Of a DNA stretch of 64,000 bases, positions 52,144 to 60,201 are shown one piece after another. Made by a program: the position numbers and the translations under genes. Under the pieces are notes generated by a model that was given only the letters and a program-made list of their open reading frames with translations, made no database searches and had not been told where the DNA came from. This stretch comes from Mesorhizobium sp. DCY119 (GTDB lineage Bacteria > Pseudomonadota > Alphaproteobacteria > Rhizobiales > Rhizobiaceae), in NCBI RefSeq assembly GCF_003590645.1, contig NZ_CP031834.1, positions 992,001 to 1,056,000 of the forward strand. The letters run 5' to 3'. How positions within the stretch are numbered: position 1 is the first letter of the stretch; each line of letters begins with the position of its first letter.

Positions 52144-53022
52144 GTGGAAAATAATCCTCTTGTTTCGGCGTTTTTCGATGAACGCACGTTTTCGGTCCAG
52201 TATGTCGTGGCCGATCCCGCGACGCGCAAATGCGCGATCATCGACCCGGTGCTGGATTTCGATGAAAAGTCCGGCGCGACCGGCACCGGCAATGCCGACC
52301 GGCTGCTCGACCATATCGCTACGGAAAAGCTGGAACTGGAGTGGATTCTCGACACCCATCCCCATGCCGACCATTTTTCCGCAGCTGCCTATCTGAAGCA
52401 AAAGACCGGCGCACCCATGGCGATCGGGGAGCGGATCGTTGAGGTGCAGAAGCTTTGGCGCGATATCTATAATTGGCCGGAACTGGCGGTTGATGGTTCG
52501 CAATGGGACCGGCTTTTCGCTGACGGCGAGCGGTTCAGGATCGGCAATCTCGACGTTTCCGTCATGCATTCGCCGGGGCACACGCTGGCCTCGATCACCT
52601 ATGTCGTCGGCAATGCCGCCTTCATCCACGACACGCTGTTCATGCCCGACAGCGGTTCGGCGCGGGCGGATTTTCCGGGCGGCAGCGCGAGCCGGCTGTG
52701 GCGGTCGATCCAGGCCATTCTGGCGTTGCCGGAGGATACGCGGCTGTTCACCGGTCATGATTATCAGCCCAGCGGGCGCGAGCCGCGCTGGGAAAGCACG
52801 GTGGCGGAGCAGAAGCGGGAGAACGCGCACCTGACGCAGAATAGGACCGAGGCCGAGTTCGTCACCGTGCGCGAGGCGCGCGACAGGACGCTGCCGATGC
52901 CCAAGCTCATTCTTCATGCGCTGCAGGTCAACATCAACGGCGCGCGCCTGCCGGAGCCGGAGGCGAACGGCAAGCGCTATCTGAAGTTTCCGCTGGACGC
53001 GCTGGATGGGGCGGTTTGGTGA
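52144..53022 (+). CDS. ETHE1-like / MBL-fold hydrolase
   Basis: A 292-residue MBL-fold protein close to ETHE1 persulfide dioxygenases: VQYVVADPATRKCAIIDPVLDFDEKSG, the metal site DTHPHADHFSAAAYL, HSPGHTLASITY, HDTLFMPDSGSARADFPGG and LFTGHDYQP. It may process sulfide or persulfide, which fits the YeeE/YedE pair at 36917-37784. GTG 52144 with AGGAAAG is preferred over ATG 52072, which gives an unlikely leader. Confidence 0.8.
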   Translation: MENNPLVSAFFDERTFSVQYVVADPATRKCAIIDPVLDFDEKSGATGTGNADRLLDHIATEKLELEWILDTHPHADHFSAAAYLKQKTGAPMAIGERIVEVQKLWRDIYNWPELAVDGSQWDRLFADGERFRIGNLDVSVMHSPGHTLASITYVVGNAAFIHDTLFMPDSGSARADFPGGSASRLWRSIQAILALPEDTRLFTGHDYQPSGREPRWESTVAEQKRENAHLTQNRTEAEFVTVREARDRTLPMPKLILHALQVNINGARLPEPEANGKRYLKFPLDALDGAVW

Positions 53023-53052
53023 GGGAGCGGCCGGGCGGGTAGCGTCTAGGTT

Positions 53053-53205
53053 CCCCCTCTCCGTCTCGGCTTTGCCGAGCCACCTCTCCCCCGCTTTGCG
53101 GGGGCGAGGAACCTAGGTTCTGCGAGGTTGCGACATTTCAGGACTTGAGTTCCTCGCCCCATGAAATGGGGAGAGGTGGCTCGGCGAAGCCGAGACGGAG
53201 AGGGG
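53053..53205. repeat. Palindromic repeat family A, copy 3
   Basis: A 153-bp copy with intact arms (CCCCCTCTCCGTCTCGG / CGAGACGGAGAGGGG). It lies between the convergent MBL and FAD dehydrogenase genes. Its CCACCTCTCCCC stretch is the same site that the IS110 element has split in copy 4. Confidence 0.9.
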
Positions 53206-53218
53206 CCTTTGTGCCCCG

Positions 53219-54871
53219 CTACCGCCCCGCATGCCTCCCGGCATTCCTGCCCGAAAATATGCAGCCGCCCAGAAAAGTCCCCTCCAGCGCGTTGTAGCCG
53301 TGATAGCCGCCGCCGCCGAAGCCGGCGACTTCGCCGGCTGCGTAGAGACCGGGGATCGGCTCGCCATTCTTGTCCAGCACCTGTGAGTCGAGGTTGGTGT
53401 GCAGGCCGCCCAGCGTCTTGCGGGTCAGCACGTTGAGCCGCACGGCGATCAGCGGGCCGTTGGCCGGGTCGAGGATTTTGTGCGGCTTGGCCGTGCGGAT
53501 CAGCTTATCGCCGAGATAGGTGCGCGCGCCGTTGATGGCGGTGATCTGCGCGTCCTTGGCGAAGGGGTTGTCGATCTCGCGGTCGCGCGCTTCGATCTGC
53601 ATCAGCAGATGGTCTTGGTCGATGAGTCTCTCGCCGGTCAGGGTGTTCATGGCCTCGACCAGATCGCTGAGATTGTCCCTGACGATGAAATCCTCGCCAT
53701 GCTGCTTAAAGGCTTCGACCGGCGGCGGCGCGCCCTTGGCCCGGCGGCTTTTCAGCACGGCGCGCCAGCTTTTCGAGGTGAAATCCGGGTTCTGCTCGGA
53801 GCCGGAAAGGGCGAATTCCTTCTTGATTATCTTCTGCGTCAGCACGAACCAGGAATAGTCGTAGCCGGTCGAAAGGATGTGCTTCAGCGTGCCCAGCGTG
53901 TCGAAGCCGGGCAGGTAGGGCGCAGGCAGGCGATTGCCGGTGGCATCGAGCCACAGCGAGGATGGCCCGGGCAGGATGCGAATGCCGTGGTTCGGCCAGA
54001 TCGGCGCCCAGTTCTTGACGCCCTCGGTGTAGTGCCACATGCGATCGCCATTGATGACCGCGCCGCCGGCCTTTTGCGTGATCGCCACCATGCGGCCGTC
54101 GACATGATGCGGCACCCCGGCAATCATGTTTTTCGGCGGTGGGCCAAGGCGATCCTTCGGCCAGTTCTTCCTGACCAGATCGAAATTGCCGCCAATGCCG
54201 CCGGAAGTGACGATGACGGCATTGGCATTCAGCTCGAACTCGCCGATCACGCTACGCCCGGATTGCTGGCCGCGCTCGACTGTCGATGGCTCGAGTATTT
54301 CGCCGGCAACACCGGTGACCGCGCCCCGGGTCTTGATCAGCCGGCTTGCCTGATGGCGGAATTTGAGTTCGATGCGGCCAGTGGAAACATGCTCGCGTAC
54401 GCGGCGGACGAAAGGCTCCAGAACGCCGGGCCCGGTGCCCCAGGTGATGTGGAAGCGCGGTACGGAATTGCCGTGGCCATGCGCCAGCGCGCCGCCGCGC
54501 TCGGCCCAGCCGACGACCGGAAACCAGCGCATGCCCTGCGCATGAAGCCATGGCCGCATCTCGCCGGCGGCGAAATCGACAAAGGCTTCCGCGACTTTTC
54601 GCGGCCAGAAATCCTCGGCGCGGTCGAATTGCGCCGAGCCGAGCCAGTCCTGCAGCGCGAGGTCGCGGCTGTCCCTGATGCGCAACCGCCGCTGCTCGGG
54701 ACTGTCTACGAAGAACAATCCGCCGAGCGACCAGAAGGCCTGCCCGCCAAGAGAGTTCTCGCCTTCCTGCTCGAGGATGATGACGCGCTTGCCGGCATCG
54801 GCAAGCTCAGCCGCCGCCACCAACCCTGCCAGCCCGCTGCCGACAATGATCGCATCTGCCTGTTCTGCCAT
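53219..54871 (-). CDS. FAD-binding dehydrogenase (KstD / fumarate-reductase type)
   Basis: A 550-residue flavoprotein. The FAD-binding N-terminus is AIIVGSGLAGLVAAAELADAGKRVIILEQE, and the C-terminal GLYAAGEVAGFGGGGYHGYNALEGTFLGGCIFSGRNAGRHA closes the FAD site. These enzymes reduce or dehydrogenate enone-type substrates such as steroids or fumarate analogues. The substrate is unknown. It is flanked by repeat A copies 3 and 4. Confidence 0.88.
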   Translation of the reverse strand: MAEQADAIIVGSGLAGLVAAAELADAGKRVIILEQEGENSLGGQAFWSLGGLFFVDSPEQRRLRIRDSRDLALQDWLGSAQFDRAEDFWPRKVAEAFVDFAAGEMRPWLHAQGMRWFPVVGWAERGGALAHGHGNSVPRFHITWGTGPGVLEPFVRRVREHVSTGRIELKFRHQASRLIKTRGAVTGVAGEILEPSTVERGQQSGRSVIGEFELNANAVIVTSGGIGGNFDLVRKNWPKDRLGPPPKNMIAGVPHHVDGRMVAITQKAGGAVINGDRMWHYTEGVKNWAPIWPNHGIRILPGPSSLWLDATGNRLPAPYLPGFDTLGTLKHILSTGYDYSWFVLTQKIIKKEFALSGSEQNPDFTSKSWRAVLKSRRAKGAPPPVEAFKQHGEDFIVRDNLSDLVEAMNTLTGERLIDQDHLLMQIEARDREIDNPFAKDAQITAINGARTYLGDKLIRTAKPHKILDPANGPLIAVRLNVLTRKTLGGLHTNLDSQVLDKNGEPIPGLYAAGEVAGFGGGGYHGYNALEGTFLGGCIFSGRNAGRHAGR

Positions 54872-55055
54872 CTTGCTCCCCTCCCAAGGCGGCTTGGTGC
54901 CGCGAGCAGTTTGGGGGAATGGGTTTTGAGATCAAGCGGGAAATTCTGGGAGAGGGGGTGACGGTGGGGAAGGGGCGTGCAGAAAGAAAGGGGCGCCTCT
55001 CCGTCTCGCTGCGCGAGCCACCTCTTGGATGTTTGAGTTGCGGTATAGACTGGAT

Positions 55056-55200
55056 TGCCGGGTGGGTAGCAGCCCACCCGGCATCCGGTTGTCGGATCGT
55101 CCATCTCGAAGTCTTTTGGACTGCGGGGAGCAAGATCGCGACCGGTTCTTCATCAGGCCCGCATGGTTGCGTGAACGCTTCGGTTCGAATCCAAGACAGG
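55056..55200 (+). ncRNA. Putative IS110 bridge RNA
   Basis: It begins with a perfect 11-bp stem (TGCCGGGTGGG-TAGCAG-CCCACCCGGCA, 55056-55083). A target loop follows: CCATCTC (55101-55107) equals the target's left side CCACCTC except one base that still pairs as G-U, and GCGGGGAG (55123-55130) is complementary to its right side CTCCCCGC. A donor loop comes next: CATGGTTGC (55162-55170) equals the element's right end (56165-56173), and ATCCAAG (55189-55195) is complementary to CTTGGAT at its left end (55024-55030). The ends of the RNA are estimated. Confidence 0.75.
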
Positions 55201-55210
55201 GACGAGGAAG

Positions 55211-56158
55211 ATGGTAGAGATTAGCATGATCTGCGCCGGATGCGATGTGTCCAAGACGAAGCTGGACATTGCGCTCTATCCCGGCACTGCGTTCCTGAGC
55301 GTGGCCTATGACGCGGCCGGGCTCAAACAGCTCGATGCCTTCCTGAAGAAGCATCGTGTCGCCCGTGTCGGCTTCGAGGCGTCTGGTGGTTATGAATGGC
55401 GGCTTTTGGCGCATTTGCGCCGTGGGCCGGTTGCGGCGGCGCGCTTCCAGCTCGGCCAGATCAGGCATTTCGCCAAGAGCCGGCTGCAATGGGCCAAGAA
55501 CGACCGCCTCGACGCGGCGCTGATCGCCGCCTTCACGGCGAGTATCGAGGAACTGCCGCCGCTGCCGGATGCGCGCTTCGACGAGCTCAATGCCGAGATG
55601 ACCTATCTTGAGCAATTGGAGGCGCGGATCGCCGTCTTGAAGACGATGGCGGAGACGACAATCCTCGCTCGGCTCAAGCGCCTGCACGAACACGACATCG
55701 CCCGCCTTGAGACGCGTCGCAAGGCCCGGATCGCGCTGATCGCCAGGCAAGCGGCCCAGGACGCCACGCTGGCGCATCGCCTCGACTTGCTCGTCTCCAT
55801 CAAGGGCATCGGCCTGCGCACCGCACTGTCGCTCGCTATCCGCCTGCCCGAACTCGGCAGCATCGGCCGGGGCCAGATCGCCGCTCTCATCGGCGTGGCG
55901 CCCTACGACGACGACAGCGGTGGCAGGCGCGGCCGTCGACATATTCGCGCCGGACGCACACGGCTGCGCAAGAGCCTGTTCATGAGCGCGTTCACCGCAT
56001 CCCAACATAATCCAGATCTCCGGGCCCACTATCAGCGCATGCGCGCCGCCGGCAAACATCACCTCCTGGCAATCGTCGCAGTAACCCGAAAACTCGCCAT
56101 TCTGGCCAATGCCGTCATCGCAAGGGGAACACCTTGGACACCAGTCCATACGCGATGA
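55211..56158 (+). CDS. IS110-family transposase (DEDD-serine recombinase)
   Basis: A 315-residue IS110 transposase. The N-terminal RuvC-like DEDD residues are Asp12 (CDVSKTKLDIA), Glu56 (VGFEASGGYEW) and Asp98/Asp101 (KNDRLDAALIAAF). The C-terminal domain has VSIKGIGLRTA and the active serine 236 in APYDDDSGGRRGRRHIRAGR. Both catalytic parts are intact, so the element may still be mobile. ATG 55211 directly follows GAGGAAG; ATG 55226 is a possible alternative. Confidence 0.93.
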   Translation: MVEISMICAGCDVSKTKLDIALYPGTAFLSVAYDAAGLKQLDAFLKKHRVARVGFEASGGYEWRLLAHLRRGPVAAARFQLGQIRHFAKSRLQWAKNDRLDAALIAAFTASIEELPPLPDARFDELNAEMTYLEQLEARIAVLKTMAETTILARLKRLHEHDIARLETRRKARIALIARQAAQDATLAHRLDLLVSIKGIGLRTALSLAIRLPELGSIGRGQIAALIGVAPYDDDSGGRRGRRHIRAGRTRLRKSLFMSAFTASQHNPDLRAHYQRMRAAGKHHLLAIVAVTRKLAILANAVIARGTPWTPVHTR

Positions 56159-56324
56159 TGCAAACATGGTTGCTCCCCGCGAGCGGGGCGAGGAACCCAA
56201 GTTCTGAAATGACTCGGCCCCGCAGAATCTAGGTTCCTCGCCCCATGAAATGGGGAGAGGTGGCTCGGCGAAGCCGAGACGGAGAGGGGCAACTCCAGCG
56301 AGACGCCAGCGCCCGCCGTCTACC

Positions 56325-57809
56325 TCACCTCCCATACCGCTCCTTCAAATGGCTCGTGAAATACGCCGCATTCAGCTTTTCGCCAGTGGCGTGCTCCATG
56401 ATTTCCGGCGTCGAAAAGCGCGATGCCTGCGACCAGATGTTTTGCCGCCGCCAGTCGGTAACGGCGTCGAACTTGCCCTTGGCGACATCGTCGTTGATGG
56501 AGGGATGCTGCTTTTCAAGTGCAGCCCATTGCTGCGCGGCCATCATGGCGCCGAGCGTGTAGGAGGGGAAATAGCCGAAGGCGCCGCCTGGCCAGTGCAC
56601 GTCCTGCATCGGCCCATCCTGCGGCGTGTCGATGGTGGAAAGGCCGAGATAGTCGCGCATCTTTGCGTCCCACGCTTCCGGCAGGTCGACGGCGTTGAGC
56701 TTGCCGGAAACAAGATCCTGCTCCAGTTCGAAGCGCAGGATGACGTGCAGGGGATAGGTCACCTCGTCGGCGTCGACGCGGATCAGGCCGGGCTTGACCA
56801 GATGGACATGGGGAAGGATGTCGGCCTTGCTCCAGTGTTCGCCGAGGTGCTGCTCGACCAGCGGCAGCGCCCAGTCCCAGAAGGCCGGGTTGCGGCCGAG
56901 CTGCTTTTCGACGAACAGGCTCTGGCTTTCATGCATGGCCATGCCGCGCGCCTTGCCCAGCGGCCAGTGCGACCATTGCTTGGGCAAGTTCTGCTCATAC
57001 ATGGCGTGGCCGGTCTCGTGCAGCACGCCCATCAGCGACGACAGGAACTCGGTCGTCTTGTAGCGCGTGGTGATGCGCACATCGCTCGGCACGCCGCCGC
57101 AGAAGGGGTGATGCGAGACGGAAAGGCTGCCATGGGTGAGGTCGAAGCCGACCGCCGCCATCATGGCAAGGCCAAGCTCGCGCTGGCGCTCAATGGCATA
57201 GACGCCGGACAGTGGGCGAAGGGGTGTCTTGGCCAGCCGCTCGTCCTGGACGGCAAGGGCTTCGGGCACGAAGCCCTTCAGGAAGGTCTTGAGCTCGGAA
57301 AACACCGGCGTGATGTCGCCGGCGCGATGGCCGGGATCGTATTGCTCCATCAGCGCGTCATAGGGGGCGAGGCCGAGCGCTTCGGCACGCATGGCGGCCT
57401 CTTCGCGCACCAGCGCGATGACGCCTTCCAGTGCGGGCAGGAAGCCCGCCCAATCATTCTTGGCGCGCAGGTCGCGCCAGAGCTGCTCGCAGCGCATGCG
57501 CGCGGTGGTCTGGCGCTCGACGAACTCGGTCGGCAGGCAGGTCATGTTGGTGTATTGCCGCCTGAATTCGCGCAAAGCCGTCTGCTGTTCCTCGCTCAGC
57601 GTTTCGCCCTCGGCCGCTTCGATCCAGTCGGCTATTTCCGGCGCTGTCGCCTGGCGATGATGCATGCCGGCAAGGGCTGCCATCGCCTCGGCCCGCTTCT
57701 CGCCGCCGCCGACAGCCATGTGCGTGGCCTCGTCCGCACCGAGAATGGCAAGCGCATGCTCCAGCGCTTCGAGCTTGTGGCCGAGTTGGTCGAGTTTGGC
57801 GAAAGACAT
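56325..57809 (-). CDS. M32-family carboxypeptidase (thermostable carboxypeptidase 1 type)
   Basis: A 494-residue metallocarboxypeptidase. The zinc site is GVLHETGHAMYEQNLP (HExxH), and the M32 signature segments RITTRY and HESQSLFVEKQLGR (third ligand Glu) follow. It removes C-terminal residues from peptides in the cytoplasm. ATG 57809 follows GGAGCAGCC; the frame upstream is not supported. Confidence 0.92.
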   Translation of the reverse strand: MSFAKLDQLGHKLEALEHALAILGADEATHMAVGGGEKRAEAMAALAGMHHRQATAPEIADWIEAAEGETLSEEQQTALREFRRQYTNMTCLPTEFVERQTTARMRCEQLWRDLRAKNDWAGFLPALEGVIALVREEAAMRAEALGLAPYDALMEQYDPGHRAGDITPVFSELKTFLKGFVPEALAVQDERLAKTPLRPLSGVYAIERQRELGLAMMAAVGFDLTHGSLSVSHHPFCGGVPSDVRITTRYKTTEFLSSLMGVLHETGHAMYEQNLPKQWSHWPLGKARGMAMHESQSLFVEKQLGRNPAFWDWALPLVEQHLGEHWSKADILPHVHLVKPGLIRVDADEVTYPLHVILRFELEQDLVSGKLNAVDLPEAWDAKMRDYLGLSTIDTPQDGPMQDVHWPGGAFGYFPSYTLGAMMAAQQWAALEKQHPSINDDVAKGKFDAVTDWRRQNIWSQASRFSTPEIMEHATGEKLNAAYFTSHLKERYGR

Positions 57810-57985
57810 GGCTGCTCCGGATTTTTTGGAAGGCGGGAGAGGACACCAAGTCGGGGACGATCGCAAGCATCAAGCTTTCTCGTGTGATGCACCAGCTCTC
57901 CGCTGGGTCTTGCCGAACCGCTATCCTGCGTGATCATGATGGTGCTGGCGGGACTTGCCGCATGTCGCGAGGGGGAGACAAACGA

Positions 57986-58339
57986 ATGATCGCCAATATT
58001 CTGATCGCGCTGGTGGCGGCGCTGCATCTTTATTTCATGTATCTGGAGATGGTTGCGTGGGACACGCCGGCGGGGCGCAAGGCGTTCAACCTGACGCCGG
58101 AGTTTGCCACCGCATCGAAAGTGCTGGCGGCCAATCAGGGGCTTTATAACGGGTTTCTCGCAGCCGGGCTGATCTGGGGGCTGTGGCTTGGGGAAGCCGG
58201 CTTTGCGGTGAAGACGTTCTTTCTGATCTGCGTCGTCGTTGCCGGCCTGTTCGGAGCGGCGACCGTCAGCCGCAAGATCCTTTTCATTCAGGCGGCACCG
58301 GCGGCGCTTGCGCTGGTGGCGCTGTTTGCCGGCTGGTGA
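57986..58339 (+). CDS. DUF1304 membrane protein
   Basis: A 117-residue protein with four segments: IANILIALVAALHLYFMYLEMVAWDTPAGRKAF, then LAANQGLYNGFLAAGLIWGLWLG. This is DUF1304, a small inner-membrane family of unknown function. ATG 57986 follows GGGGGAGACAAACGA. A terminator follows. Confidence 0.88.
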   Translation: MIANILIALVAALHLYFMYLEMVAWDTPAGRKAFNLTPEFATASKVLAANQGLYNGFLAAGLIWGLWLGEAGFAVKTFFLICVVVAGLFGAATVSRKILFIQAAPAALALVALFAGW

Positions 58340-58354
58340 TTTCTGGCCGGCATT

Positions 58355-58394
58355 GCGGGCCGCTCCCCGCCAACTGGGAGCGGCCCGCCGTTTT
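58355..58394 (+). terminator. Rho-independent terminator
   Basis: The long stem GCGGGCCGCTCCC / GGGAGCGGCCCGC is followed by CGTTTTGTATTT, 16 bp after the DUF1304 stop. Confidence 0.8.
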
Positions 58395-58454
58395 GTATTT
58401 GCGCAATTCCGGACGGAAAACCGCTGCACACTTTTCCTGGAATTGCTTTAGCCG

Positions 58455-58937
58455 TCAGGCGTTGGCGACATCCCGGTGGATGGTGCGGTTAAGGTTTGCG
58501 ATGCGGGTCTGCAGCCTGTCGAACCGGGCTTCAGGCAGGGCGCCGCGATGGTTTTCGGCAACCATCTGTGCGTCGGTGCGGATCATCCTCGAACGGTTTT
58601 CCAGGTTACGCGCCTCGGCGTTGTTCAGATATCCATCCCGCCGATCGAGCATGATGCGGTGGTTGACCCTGCTGATCTCGCGATCGATCCTGGCGAGCCG
58701 ATCGTGATGGACCGCAGCCGTGGCTTGCGGGGCAGGCATGACCTGCGTTCCCAGGGCAGCGTCGGTTTGTGAGGCGATCGAATCCGGAGTGGATGGGTCG
58801 TCCCCGCTGCTGAATCGATCACCATCGAAGTTGTGTTCATGTCCATGGCCGCCGGAGTGATCTGCTGCGTAGGCCCCGGCAAAGGAGGTTGAAGCGAGGG
58901 CTGCGGCGAGTGCCGCCTTGATGAGAAAAGAGCGCAT
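58455..58937 (-). CDS. Exported histidine-containing protein, unknown
   Basis: A 160-residue exported protein. The signal peptide is LIKAALAAALASTSFAGAYA. The mature N-terminus is histidine-rich (DHSGGHGHEHNFDGD), and the rest is a helical region with repeated DRL/RI segments (HHDRLARIDREISRVNHRIMLDRRDGYLNNAEARNLENRSRMI). It could bind metal through the His cluster, but no family is recognised. ATG 58937 is chosen to begin at the signal peptide. Confidence 0.75.
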   Translation of the reverse strand: MRSFLIKAALAAALASTSFAGAYAADHSGGHGHEHNFDGDRFSSGDDPSTPDSIASQTDAALGTQVMPAPQATAAVHHDRLARIDREISRVNHRIMLDRRDGYLNNAEARNLENRSRMIRTDAQMVAENHRGALPEARFDRLQTRIANLNRTIHRDVANA

Positions 58938-59172
58938 GATTTGCGTCCTCTGTTCTGCGCGGGCGGGCAATGTCGCCCGCAAGTCAGGCCGTCCGGTTCT
59001 GTCGCGTCGCGAATGGGAGTATCGCCGGCAGTTCCCGACCTGTGCGGCGAAGCTACGCCCGGCCTCCCATCACGCGCAAATTACAAAAAGATAATTCGCG
59101 TTTGATGGGAAATGCCGCATTTGCGAACATATTTGAGCGAATATGGCATGAATTCGGCGTTGTTTTCCTGCT

Positions 59173-60201
59173 TTAGCGCTCTGTCAGCTTCAGCTCGATG
59201 CGGCGGTTCTTGTTGCGCGCATCGTCCGTATCAGCGGTGTCGAGGGGCTGGAATTCGCCGAAGCCAGCGGCCACCAGCCGGTTGGCCGGCACGCCGTTTT
59301 CGATCAGGAATTTCACCACCGAGGTGGCGCGGGCGGAAGAAAGCTCCCAGTTGTCGCGATAGCGGCCGGTGCCGGAAAGCGGGCGGTTGTCGGTGTGGCC
59401 GTCGACGCGCAGCACCCAGTTGATCTCCGGCGGAATTTCCTTCTGCAGTTCGATGATGGCGTCGGCGAGCTTCTTCATCTCACCGCGGCCGGCGTCGTTG
59501 ATGACCTCCGAGCCGACCGGGAACAGCACTTCCGACTGGAAAACGAAGCGGTCGCCGACGATGCGGATGTTTTCGCGGTCGGACAGGATTTCGCGCAGGC
59601 GGCCGAAGAAATCGGAGCGGTAGCGGTTCAGTTCCTGCACGCGCTGGGCAAGCGCGACATTCAGCCGTTTGCCGAGATCGGCAATCTTGACGTTGGATTC
59701 GCGATCCTTGGCTTCGGAAGCGCCGAGTGCGTCCTCCAGCGCGCCGATCTGCTTGCGCAGGGCTGCGATCTGCTGGTTGAGGAGTTCGACCTGGCTCAGC
59801 GCGCGCTGGCTGACCTGGCGTTCATTGTCGAGCTGGCCCGACAAGGTGCCGATCTGGGCAGTGGCGGCAGCACCCGCGCCGGCACCTTGTGACAGGAGCT
59901 GTTCGAGCCGGCTCTTCTCGGCTTCGGCGGCTGACAGGGAGGCTTGCAGATTGGCGAGCGAATCCTGCGCGTCCTGGGTGCTGGATTTCTCCAGCGCCAG
60001 AAGCTGCGTCAGCTCGTTGATCTGCGAGTTGAGGCGGTTCAGCACGGCGTCCTTGCCGGTGATTTCGCGGCTGAGCAGGAACTGCGCCAGCACGAACACC
60101 GATAGCAGGAACATGATGGCCAGAAGCAGCGTCGACAGTGCGTCGACGAAGCCCGGCCAGTAGTCGATGCGGCGGTCGGTGCGCCTACGACCAAGCGCCA
60201 T
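59173..60201 (-). CDS. OmpA/MotB-like peptidoglycan-binding protein
   Basis: A 342-residue protein. One N-terminal membrane segment (FVDALSTLLLAIMFLLSVFVLAQFLL) is followed by a long coiled coil (about 50-180) and a C-terminal OmpA domain (WVLRVDGHTDNRPLSG...LSSARATSVVKFLIENGVPANRLVAAGFGEFQPL). The layout is that of MotB/TolR-like stators. It overlaps the MotA-like gene by ATGA, so the pair is coupled. No flagellar genes are nearby, so it is probably a non-flagellar motor pair. Confidence 0.9.
   Translation of the reverse strand: MALGRRRTDRRIDYWPGFVDALSTLLLAIMFLLSVFVLAQFLLSREITGKDAVLNRLNSQINELTQLLALEKSSTQDAQDSLANLQASLSAAEAEKSRLEQLLSQGAGAGAAATAQIGTLSGQLDNERQVSQRALSQVELLNQQIAALRKQIGALEDALGASEAKDRESNVKIADLGKRLNVALAQRVQELNRYRSDFFGRLREILSDRENIRIVGDRFVFQSEVLFPVGSEVINDAGRGEMKKLADAIIELQKEIPPEINWVLRVDGHTDNRPLSGTGRYRDNWELSSARATSVVKFLIENGVPANRLVAAGFGEFQPLDTADTDDARNKNRRIELKLTER

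Larger units (their letters stand above)
55026..56174 (+). mobile_element. IS110-family insertion sequence
   Basis: About 1149 bp, bounded by the two halves of repeat A. Both ends meet a CT dinucleotide (55024-55025 and 56173-56174), which fits the duplicated core of IS110 recombination; there are no terminal inverted repeats and no longer target duplication. The long left end (185 bp, non-coding) and very short right end (14 bp) are the IS110-group pattern in which the bridge RNA is encoded upstream of the transposase. The element appears intact. Confidence 0.88.
54996..56289. repeat. Palindromic repeat family A, copy 4, split by IS110
   Basis: The left part 54996-55025 (CCTCTCCGTCTCGCTGCGCG through CCACCTCT) and right part 56175-56289 (CCCCGCGAGCGGGGCGAGGA through GACGGAGAGGGG) join into one ordinary family A copy when the 1.15-kb insert between them is removed. 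The joined CCACCTCTCCCC is the sequence found intact in copies 1-3. Confidence 0.9.

Noticed and set aside
55181-55195. tRNA T-loop-like sequence GGTTCGAATCC
   Set aside because: No acceptor stem, anticodon arm or CCA-proximal pairing surrounds it. It falls in the donor loop of the IS110 bridge RNA, which explains the ATCCAAG part.
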